A stretch of DNA of 64,000 nt from Nemopilema nomurai (lineage: Eukaryota > Cnidaria > Scyphozoa > Rhizostomeae > Rhizostomatidae): NCBI GenBank assembly GCA_003864495.1, contig ML133457.1, positions 2,108,001 to 2,172,000 on the forward strand, read 5' to 3'. A model generated the notes under the pieces. The model had not been told where the DNA came from. It did no database searches and saw nothing but the letters and a program-made list of their open reading frames with translations. Positions 44,116-54,034 of the stretch are shown piece after piece (position 1 is the stretch's first letter; every line of letters begins with the position of its first letter). The translations under genes were made by a program, and so were the position numbers.

Positions 44116-44436
44116 GTGTTTAGGGTATTTTCATTTGCCCTTTTAATCGTACAGACGTGCACCCAAATCCTATTAGGATTATACTGCACAAAAGATTGTC
44201 GATCCTGCTATGTGGTAGCTCATACTTTTGAACTTCAGCTTAGGATTAGAAACATTCCTTTAAACCTGATATGGAACGGAATGAGCCTGCTTTATCCGCT
44301 ACACTTCCCTTCTATGCATGATTTCGTCGATATGTGGACCTTTGCCATGATCGGTCTAACAGCTGTCTTGTGCCTGGTCCACCACTTCAACCAGGTCCAA
44401 AGTGCCGCCTTCGAATCAAAATTTGCAAAACAATAG
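44116..44436 (+). CDS. Orphan ORF with two hydrophobic segments, possibly a terminal exon
   Basis: The frame is open for about 106 codons and ends in TAG at 44434-44436. There is no in-frame ATG at its start; a pyrimidine-rich stretch ending GTGTTTAG (44123) could be a splice acceptor, so this may be the last exon of a membrane protein whose other exons I could not find. Hydrophobic stretches are FSFALLIVQTCTQILLGLYC and MWTFAMIGLTAVLCLV. No family is recognised. It may equally be a chance ORF. Confidence 0.25.
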   Translation: MFRVFSFALLIVQTCTQILLGLYCTKDCRSCYVVAHTFELQLRIRNIPLNLIWNGMSLLYPLHFPSMHDFVDMWTFAMIGLTAVLCLVHHFNQVQSAAFESKFAKQ

Positions 44437-47231
44437 CCAGAAGGCTATGATTTTTCTAGAGTTAGTCCTCCTCAGTTGTTCCTGTCATAAATCAACCTTT
44501 TCTCTCAATCACATTTTGTGCGCTTAGAGTTTTATCAGGCAAATTTCATTATTAGTGATTAAGTTCTAAACAATGATAACTTGTTTAGACTAGTGAATGA
44601 ATCAACCCATTGTTCCCTTGAATACTTGCCTTAGTGCATGGACTCTGTCAATGAGGTTCTTGATATGAGCAAACGAGTCGATTATAGTCGAATTGATATG
44701 GGCAAGACTTAAGAAATCATATGTATCTGTCTCACATGTTGGAAAACGTATCAAATTGTAATATCATGGTACAATACATTGCATTACATTTTATTGAATT
44801 ATATTATATTTTATTCATGAAATGACAAATAGAAGTGTTATGGTTTTCAAATTTTCGAATCTCCATGTTATAGCCGTTTTCAGGCACTTCAAAATGGTAA
44901 AATCTTTTTAAACATCTTCGAGTGGCGGCAGATAGCTTCACTCTGCTATTCATTATTAATTTGTTTCTGTGTTCACAAATTGTGTTATAAACTTATCATG
45001 ATTCCAATATGCGATAAAGCAGACTTTTGATCTTTTTGATCTCATACTATCAAAAAGATGCAAAAAAATTGACAAAATAATTTTCCTTGTTTATAGAAAC
45101 TTTTCATATAGCCACAAAGAACTTTCAAAGCGGTTGTGTGAAAAACTTCATCGGATAAATTTTCATTACTTCTCCAGCCACCACTGCTTATTTGGGCCCT
45201 ATTTAAAAAAATGTGGAGTCTAGCATAGTGGCACTAGAGAGGTCTTCAAGGAAACAATAGAAGGTGGGGGACATTTACCAACATTGTGATTGAAACTTGC
45301 ATGAACAGGAGGCAATTGTTTGCACCAGGAAGAGGCTTTTAACTCATTGATAACTTGATAACTCGTGGTCATGATAACTTGGTTACAGTGCAATGCTGGC
45401 TGTGGAGATTGACCTAAAAATGTTTTGTAGCTTGCATCGATCAAATCTTCGAACTATATTTTACTTGCCAGTTTTATCAAATGTTGTATTAATCTTTATA
45501 AAAGCAACTTATTACGTATTACACAGGAAAACATGGCAATTCTTTCAAGGCGATTGAACGCTCATATCAACCTTCTCTATCCATTCCGACTAGGCAGTGT
45601 CGTTTTGTTGTTGTTCTGTTAACCATTCGAGCCCCATTTTCATATCCAGCCTCTATTTCAGCAAAAGACTTTTCATATTGATAGTTTGTGGTCAATATTG
45701 GGTTGTCAGAGCTACGCATCCCATTCCGTTAGTGAACCAGGATCAGGAGGAGAAATTAGACAATAGTTATGACAGCCTCCTCTTGGCAACGAGGCCTAAA
45801 CGTGGTAACAAATAGGCAATGTCCTTTCCTAATGACCTTTCAAATTTTCTAATGTCTAGTGCTTGCAATACTTGCATATTTGTGCATAGATAAATGCTGC
45901 TTTCGTTTCTTAATGCATTTCATTAAACTCTAATAAAACCAACCTAGCCAAAGCTGCAAAACAGTATGCAATGGATATTTTAACAGCATTGTTATCATAT
46001 CTATCACTGGCCTACCCTCCATTTGCGCAATATCGACCAGCGAAAACAACGTATTAAGATGGCGATAATTGGCTCTTCCCACGGTGCAGGTCGTGCTATT
46101 ATTCCGCAGTAGCTGGTATTTGCCTTTTGGTAATAACGGGTGTCTGTAATTATTCACGGTTAAGCAAGAGCAGCCATTTTCGGGGATTACGCAAGGGTGG
46201 TGGACCTTATCGGATAGGGGCATAGCAGTTTGGGGGTTTTGTTGTGTAAACCATCATGGACAGCTGCTGGTACTCCAGAGAGAAAAGCCGACAGATCTTT
46301 CTTATCAGGGGTGCGAATTCTCTTGTCAGTCTTGGTAAATTATTTCCCAAGAAGTGATTAAAAGAGATGTCAGTGGCTCTAAATAAAGTTTGAAACAAGT
46401 CGCATTCTGACTTCTGTGGGATTCCTAAGCTTTTGCATTGCATAATTACCCCGCAGAGGCAGCATAAAAATATGCAAGACTTGAAACATCAGCGGGAGAC
46501 CTGCGCTTACAGTCCAAAGAGTTATATTTTTACCCGCGCAAAAATCCTAGGCAGAAATGTGGCACAGTCTAAATTAGGCGTCACTAGAGAAGCTCTAGAT
46601 GAACTTTAAATATACGCGACGCATGGTATTCACCGATATTGAAACATCATATGGGTGGATTTAGCCGAAGACCTGCCATCCAAAGTCGGTGATCTCGGAA
46701 AACGCTTTCTAGGAAGTGAGCCAAAATGTGTCATTGGTACCAAGAAATATGACGCAATGGTTGCCAACTCAGTGGCCAAAGGACCACTTGGCAGCAAACC
46801 AGTTCTATTAGCAGTGTCATTCAACCAAAACTTCCAATTACTAGAAACAATTGCTACTTCGTGTCAGGTTATCCAACGTAATGTTTGTTAGCCACATTGG
46901 GCTGGACTTTGACAACATCAGATTGTAAGAAATTCCCCACATACATCATAGGGAAAGTTTTAGTGCTTCCAACTATATTTTCAAGGTACAGTATCGAAAA
47001 AAGTCTTTCAGCTCTTGATGGGTGTTATGACCGCTTCTTAAAAATAAGACTATCATTTCATTAATTGCACACATTCAAATTTTGCCATCGGGGATTTACC
47101 GAAGCATGTAAAAGTATTATGTATAAAATCTGTTTAATTCTCTACGGTGGGTCCTAAGTGAACACAAATGGTTCTAAACTGCCTAAGAAAAATCACACAG
47201 GAGCTCGCCCCACGTCCCCGTCTGTACAGTC
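44437..47231. other. Intergenic region, nothing recognised
   Basis: AT-rich. Small ORFs at 45930-46223 and 46207-46443 (minus) and 46655-46891 (plus) lack recognisable domains or splice support. Confidence 0.35.
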
Positions 47232-47888
47232 CAGGGGCGGATTCAGGGAAAAATCTGACTACAGCAAAGAAAGGGAAATTTTTTAGAGCCATGCCCTTCA
47301 GGCTGTCTAAAATGAAGGCCACACGCCTTTATGTGAATACTATTTGTGATCAAAATTTTTGTTAGTGGTCAGCACTAAAATCATATAATAAAATCTAACA
47401 AGGCTTTGATCCCTGTTTTCTGTTAGGAATGCATCACATTCACAGAACGGAAATCGCAAGGGCTATTGTTGACATTTTCAAGATTGAACGCGACAGCGGT
47501 GGCGAATACAATTGCATAGATCAGTCTATCTGTTTATTGGACAGTTAAACAACAATTGCATAGGTCAACTTGTATCTTGATTGGCTATTTGAGTCTGCAC
47601 TGGATTTTATTGGACACTTTCTACAACAATTGCATAGGTCAACTCGGCTTCTTATTCGACAGTTCAAATTTCACCTATGCTCGCGCCAAATTTAGCATAG
47701 CTCAACTTTCCTGTCATTGGCTTGACGAATGAAGCAACAGCAATAGCGGCAATAGGTTGTGATGTAATTCCAGAGAACAGGAAGAATTTTTGTGGCACTG
47801 GATGACGTTAATTGATGCAAAAGGAAATTGTTTGAGAAAATCTGATTTATGCTCGCGCAAAGGTTACTAACGTCTGGATCCGCCCCTG
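47232..47888. mobile_element. hAT-type non-autonomous element, unoccupied sister of the one at 3.0 kb
   Basis: Same terminal repeat (CAGGGGCGGATTCAG, inverted at 47874-47888) and same 657-bp body as 3022-6920 minus its insert, including the Ig-exon fragment (47427-47519) and the three CAATTGCATAGRTCA-type repeats. The stretch AAGGTTAC (about 47861-47868) marks where the other copy received a hAT. CAGTC lies directly outside both ends (47227-47231 and 47889-47893); if the original duplication was 8 bp, three bases have been lost on the right. Confidence 0.9.
47427..47519 (+). pseudogene. Second copy of the captured Ig-exon fragment
   Basis: Same 93 bases as at 3218-3310 with the reading frame open and the D-x-G-x-Y-x-C motif kept (DSGGEYNC; Ser to Gly relative to the other copy). 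The acceptor side is unchanged, but the donor GT has become AT (CATAGATCAG), so this copy could not splice at the same place. Confidence 0.7.
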
Positions 47889-50032
47889 CAGTCTAGAGTC
47901 TGCTTCACTTGACTGCAATCTCAAAGCTTTGTCCACGCAAACTGAGCACGTGGCTGCAAGAGGCCAAACCACGTGACATTATCAAAATTAATCCTTGTTC
48001 CCGCATGTTACTTATATCTAACTGAATCTCGCTTTAGCTGGGAAACATTTACAGACTAATGATAATACTGCAGACATTACCCTTTAAAATAAGAATTAAT
48101 AAGAAGAAGGTAAAATTGCCATTTTCTGACAAGATCTAAGCCATATTGCATTGGGCCATTTATTTCCTCCAAGAAATCATAAACTTTATAACGTGAGAAA
48201 AACTCTTCTTCCTTATCAGACAAGATACGATTCTATACAACAGTGCATTCGTGTATGCAACAAGATATTCCTCGAGCCTAAACAAGCAGAAACTTCGATA
48301 AGATTAGCTCAGGTTTACAATTCTAATGGCGGTTCAACTCGGCAGAACAACTCGGCAGAACATTTACAGGTAGCGAAACTAATTTCAAGTAAAGCTTATA
48401 TCAGGCTGAAATTTCTCAATGAAAATGTCTTATAGATATGATATATATCATTACAAGTTCGGTACAGGTTAAGAATAACAAATGCATTCTCTGAATTACA
48501 AACCTTGCGAAAATTCATGAATTTCATTGGGTATAGACTACTCGGCGATGAAAAGGACCAATTCCTTCTGAACTTGCAAGCACGAACAATTCGATTCTTT
48601 TCAGCGATTATTGCTCTCGATCTTTCATCTCCCAAAGTCAATAACTGATCAGTTTCCAAGATTGAGGAAGCATGGTGTCAATCTGTAAACACAATGACAC
48701 GTGACCTGCTCTCATCGTCATGTAATCGAAAGATTACATCAAGAATTTTGCAGAACAAAGCAAATGGCACGCAGAAAGCAGATAAAATCTAATGCAATTA
48801 CGAAAACATTCCAGATTCTTGTTTCGATGAAGTTTCCTTTGACAAGAATTACCCATTCCTTGCTGCTCTTGTTTTTGGCAGTTGTAAAACTGACACCAAT
48901 TCTTTGTTCTACAGAGGAGCACGTGTTACTCTGCCACCTCAAATTACCCTTCGACAGGTATCATTTATTTGCTTCAAGCAGCTTTTCATGGTTCGTTTCA
49001 CACCTTCATAGGTGCTTTCACACAACTCCTTGTGTTTATCAAATTCCTAAGAATTATAAACTCATGGCCTACACAATGACCTGTGTTGTTAAAGCAGATA
49101 CGTTGTTTTAATTGAAAAGACACTTCCTTGTTTCTCCACCCGCACCATGCACCTTGCTACTATGGCCCATGTTCTCAAATAAAAGGCCTTTTAACAAAGA
49201 AGCAATGGCCACCCTGTATTCTAGAGGAATTCTAAGGTACTGTGTGTGAGCTGTGCCCATCTGATTCTCCTGAATTCCCCATTAAAAGACTTCTCTGACT
49301 GTAATCACTTTTGGTAAAATCAGATGCCCTGGAATGCATGGAATGGTGAATAAATTCTAAGCCAAACTTGAACTGTTTAAGTCAAAACTTTGCTTGTATT
49401 AGGGAGAAGTCAACCAGGCTTTACCTTGGTTTCCCTTTTTTAGCCTGTCACGTAATTCCCAGCAACTTCTCCTTATTAATTTTCAATTCGCTGCAACGAC
49501 AAACATTAAAACAAGGCAAAATGCTTTACGAATCGTGACGTCAAACTGCAATTCTTGGTTTAGCCTTAGGCAAAATGGCCTTGTCCATTTTCTGCCATGT
49601 TGTTTCGGTCATGCACGTAGGAAGCCTAAATATGAATGCATTTTATATTCTCAATCTGCTTTACCGTGCCAGCCCATCTTGAATCGGTAACATGATTACG
49701 ATTGCCTATGATTACGATTCAGTTCAGGGTAGAAAGCAGATTCCTGGCCAACCGGACTCAAAATATTTTCCTTTTGTTCGCACCAATCACAGCCACAAAG
49801 TCAATTTGAGACTTGAGCACGCTTCACAAGATTGGATTCGAAAAATGCAACTCGACCCAGAAGTAAGCATAAAGTCACATGCCCAATGAGCATAATATTG
49901 TAATAGGATGATACTTAAAGGCATTGAGTCATGATAAATTGAAAGAATATACCCAAATTGCAAAAAAATGCTGAGTCATTATGATAGCTCCGTTATTCTG
50001 ATTGGCTGTCAAGCAAACTACACACATGATTC
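47889..50032. other. Intergenic region, nothing firmly recognised
   Basis: A minus-strand ORF at 48510-48659 ends in a possible splice donor (CGCAAG|GTTTGT near 48505), but the peptide has no recognisable family. Other ORFs here are short and without context. Confidence 0.3.
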
Positions 50033-50036
50033 TTAA

Positions 50037-50652
50037 GCCCTGGCCAAACGACTAGATAATTCACTCGATATTTCTCTATACAAAAATCTAGTGAGGAAAT
50101 CTTGTCGTTTGGCCACCTTGTATAGAGTTGTATGGTGGATTTTTTTCATGTATAGCGTTTTTGATCTTGGTCAAAAAAATCTAGTGGAATTTCAAGCTGT
50201 ATAGCGTTGCATTGTCGTTTGGCCGGTTTCTCGACTTTTGTAGAGCGCGCGCATGCCCACTAATTGCTTTTCAGAAACTGCGCGCCAAACTGCTCGCTGT
50301 CGATTTTACTTGCTTACTTCTCTGTTTGAGTTTCGCGGTTGTCGTTTTTTGCACCCGATTTGTTAAAGCATGGAGCTACTCGTTCATTATCATCATCAGA
50401 TTCTAATAACAGTATCATTGCAAGTACTTTCCTTTGTCTGCCCTCAATTTTGCGATTGAAATTAAACTTTTTTGGCGCGCTAGGTGACGAGAATGAGATT
50501 TTCGCGAAAGCGAGATTCCAAGTTAGAAAGTCGAGCAAGTTGAATAGCGAAATGTCTAGCCGTTTGGCCACAACACTATACACCTTTTGATTTTTGGAAT
50601 ACAAATGTACAGCAAAAAGGCGAGTGAAAAATCTAGTCGTTTGGCCAAGGCT
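50037..50652. mobile_element. MITE with terminal and subterminal GTCGTTTGGCCA repeats
   Basis: The left end GCCCTGGCCAAACGACTAGAT and the inverted right end GCCTTGGCCAAACGACTAGAT match apart from one base. The core GTCGTTTGGCC recurs inside near 50113 and 50213 and, as CCGTTTGGCCAC, near 50562. TTAA lies at 50033-50036 and 50653-50656, hinting at TTAA targeting as in piggyBac, but the exact ends are ambiguous by one base. No protein is encoded. Confidence 0.75.
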
Positions 50653-50656
50653 TTAA

Positions 50657-51320
50657 CCTTGCAGTTGATGTCTGATCACATGAAAGCCAATTTATCACAT
50701 GAAAACAGACAACAGCCCGTGGAAAACCGCTATTTACCATGACTCAATGCTTTAAGGATTCACCAACAGCGGCAACTATATACATTAGGTTACAGACTTT
50801 TCAGAAGCAGATGAGAAACGCCCTCTCATCTCCACACTTTTTCAACCTTATAGCTCTAAACTTAGATTTATACACTTTTCATTTGCTTGCAGGAATGACG
50901 CTTGCTACTTTCTCCCGTCTCATAAGCTTTGAAGTACGACATTGCAGTTCGTGAGACACTGACAAGAAAAGTCAGTAGCACGTGACCAATAGCATAAAAA
51001 TAATTGTTGGAAGGAGCAAAAGCGCTAGTATGTTTGAAAACTAGATCAATGTGTAAAATCTATTTTTCATAGATATACTTTAAAGCTTCATAACTGAATG
51101 GCTTATTCAAATTTCAGACATTGAATAACTGAATTGATGAATAAAAATTCGAGGATGTCTTGCCATTAAAAATTGTTTAAAGTAATGATTTTTCAAAAAG
51201 TAATTTAATTTGAGTTTTAGGGGATATAAAATGTCAGCAGAAAGGAGTGCCTGTTTCAAGGATTAAAGTGGTAACTATAGCCAGAATTTCGTCACAAAAT
51301 ATTTGACGTCACAATCAGGC
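50657..51320. other. 5' flank of the TSSK-like gene
   Basis: No gene seen. Presumably contains the promoter of the kinase at 51321. Confidence 0.35.
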
Positions 51321-53058
51321 ATGAAACGTATGTATGAAAAGTTTGGCCAATGTTTTAGTCTGCATATTAGAATGGGTAACCATTGTAGCAAGAGAGCAAG
51401 ATTGAAAATGGGCTCACTCCAGGTTTCGTCAGATGAAGACGCGAGGAATGGCTTCCATTTTCATGATCGCAAAAAGAATTTGGGTGATAATTGCTTAGAC
51501 GATAGGTCGATTATGAAGCACTATGGGTATGATCTTTACGAGACGATAGGCAAAGGCGCCTACGCGAAGGTAAAGCGGGGATACTCTAGAAAACTGAATA
51601 AAGACGTTGCCATCAAGATAGTTGATCGCAAAAAAGCACCCTTTGATGTAAGGAGTAAGTTTCTGCCAAGAGAAGTCAGGATAACATATTTTGCAAAGCA
51701 TGAAAATATAGTGCAGTGTTTCGAAATATTTAAGGCACAAGACAGAGTTTATATGATACTGGAAAAGATCGAGAATGGAGACCTTCTTCGATACGTAGTT
51801 GACCAAAGTTTTGTTGTGGAGAGCAGGGCCAAGAGGATTGCAAAAGGGATAACCTCTGCCTTGAGGTATCTTCATGAGAACCAGATTGTCCACCGGGACT
51901 TGAAGCTGGAAAATATACTCATCGATAGAGACTTTAATGCAAAGCTGACAGATTTCGGATTTGCTAGAAGAATAGAAGGGCTGAAGTTGAGTTGCACATA
52001 CTGTGGAAGTGCTGCGTATGCACCCATTGAAATTTTAACTGGTGAGTTAGTGCCTGTTTGTATATTGTAGTTTCATGAAGTTGCTTTAGGGGCAGAAATA
52101 TTCGCAGGTAGAAAGTTTGCATTTTCTTGCATTTTCGGTGAAAGTTTCGTCCAAGACATAATCAAAGTTCACGAAAGGTTTTGCTCTCGGAATTAGAGGA
52201 AATTCTCGACGCGCGAAATGTTTTTCTAAAAATTGTTTGCATTACTTCAATCTTTCGCGTTGCTGCTCCTTAATGATCCCAATCTTTAGTCTTTTAGGCT
52301 GTAGAATTGATAACGAATACTAGGAAATTGTGTTTCTCATCACTTTTCTTAAATCGCGAAAGATTTTTGTATGCGAAAATGCACTTTTTTCTTTATCGCG
52401 AAAGATTTTGTCGCGAAATTTTCAGATGGAGGCGTCATTCCTGAAGGCTTATGCCTTCAATTCCACGATTTTTTTTCGCGAAACTTTCTGCCCTCGAAAG
52501 ATTCTGCCCATAAAGTAGTAGTTGTGGTGAAAAAGGTCGATCTTTTTAAAATCTATTAGATGTGTATAGCAAGAAAAGAGGAATGAAAAGAGAGATAAGG
52601 TGTTTGTGAAACGATTAGCTTCCTTCAGATTAACGCAAGAAAGGGTTAACGTAACACCAATGGAATTGTTAGCTGGGAGAGCGGGACTTTTTCTTAAGAG
52701 AAGACATTCAAATTAGGCAGTAGCGTAGAGCTTAATGACGTATTTTCTACTTTTGATGATCATTGCAGGGATACCATATGATCCATTCAAAGTGGATATT
52801 TGGAGCCTGGGGGTGGTGATTTATACGATGACTATTGGCTACATGCCATTCACTGACTCCAAGCAGATCGTAAAGATGAGGCGAGGCGTAAAGTTTGATT
52901 TAGTTAAACAGCATCCCTCACGAAGACTGCAGAGCCTCTTGAAGATGATCCTCGTGAACGACCCGATGCAAAGGCCATCGTTTGGTGAAATATTAAAGCA
53001 CACCTGGCTTGTAAGCCTGGAAAGAAATTTGGATGAACAAAAATATGTTGGTTTGTAG
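51321..53058 (+). CDS. Testis-specific serine/threonine kinase (TSSK)-like protein kinase
   Basis: Two exons, 51321-52041 (donor ACTG|GTGAGT) and 52769-53058 (acceptor CATTGCAG|GG), phase 1, 336 residues from the ATG at 51321 or 319 from the in-frame ATG at 51372. The kinase domain is complete: GKGAYAKV, Lys99 in VAIKIV, HRDLKLENIL (Asp193), DFGFAR (Asp211), the TSSK-type activation segment SCTYCGSAAYA (Thr226), IPYDPFKVDIWSLGVVIY, and RPSFGEILKHTWL. The usual AAPE of the family reads APIE, keeping the Glu. The second ATG starts MGNHCS, a good N-myristoylation signal with a neighbouring cysteine, so that start would give a membrane-anchored kinase. TSSKs act in post-meiotic male germ cells; which TSSK paralogue this is cannot be told. 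The intron holds a MITE. Confidence 0.9.
52090..52509. mobile_element. MITE-like element rich in TCGCGAAA motifs
   Basis: Ends GGGCAGAAATATTCGCAGG (52090-52108) and inverted GGGCAGAATCTTTCGAGG (52492-52509); both inner flanks continue with (C/G)AGAAAGTTT. TA lies just outside (52087-52088 and 52511-52512). The inside repeats TCGCGAAA at least four times (about 52355, 52396, 52411, 52475). It sits in the TSSK-like intron. Confidence 0.6.
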
Positions 53059-53273
53059 AAAAAGACTGATTTTAGTTTTCAAAACGTTAGTCTGTTTTAT
53101 TGAAGCTCTGTGAGACTGGAATTTCTGAATCTTGAGGAAGGACATTTTTAGATCTTTCGTCCCACTTCTCATAGCCGTGGCCTTTGATGGTGTTTCCTTA
53201 TTTATCATGATTGGTACGTTATGTCCGAGAATTCCCAAGTATATCCCAGACTTCACTTGTAATACCGATGCTC

Positions 53274-53279
53274 AATAAA
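53274..53279 (+). promoter_or_regulatory. Candidate poly(A) signal of the TSSK-like gene
   Basis: AATAAA 216 bases after the predicted stop. Confidence 0.45.
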
Positions 53280-54034
53280 GAGGTACAGTGTTGAAAAGGA
53301 AAAACCATTGCCGCCTCATACGATAATAAACAGTCTGGTTACACGTAATAAACAAAAATGCTAAATCGGTTAATATTATTTGGCTTATTTTTTATCAGAA
53401 AATGTCATCAAAAATTGCTTTATTTGATTTAGAATACAATTTTACAACCGGCTTAGTACACGAAATTTGCAGAAACAGCATCGTCATAGTATGAAATAAC
53501 ACCAGCTCAGTACAATAAAATAATTAAAAGCAACAACTATACAAGAAAGGTTGATTTACTAGGAAATACATGAACGGAAAGTGAAGAGACAACAGCATTC
53601 TGTTCATATTGTTTAGTAGTGATTTTTGCAGACTTTAGAACCTAGCTTCAAAGAATGATGTCTGTAGGAGGGTGGTGGCTGTTACCGAAAGGGGGGGGGG
53701 ATGATTTTTGAGGGAAACTTAGAAGTACCTATGGCAATATTTGGGTTTTCTAATTAAATAATTTCTATACAGAGGCGGTGCCCCTCTTCCAGAGTAGTAA
53801 GGAACTTTTATCAAATTAAAATAGAACGAATAAGAAACTATTGGCTTAAAAGTTAACTTTTCCTCTTTGGACATTGGTGCTGAGTAGCATAAACGGGGAT
53901 TTAGGTCACTGCTACTCAAAGTTAACTGCCGTAGCGGGGCAGCAAACAGAGGCATAGCAGCGAGGTTACGAGGTTATAGAAAAATATTAGTGACAATAAA
54001 CTGACAATTCAACTGTTGAGCACCACCATTGCAA
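53280..54034. other. Spacer between convergent TSSK-like and ammonium transporter genes
   Basis: Contains a G-rich run at 53691-53700 and presumably the transporter 3' UTR. No gene seen. Confidence 0.4.

Noticed and set aside
47224..47896. An 8-bp target duplication around the 47.2 kb element
   Set aside because: The flanking octamers GTACAGTC and CAGTCTAG do not match; only CAGTC is shared flush with both ends, so a full duplication is not claimed.
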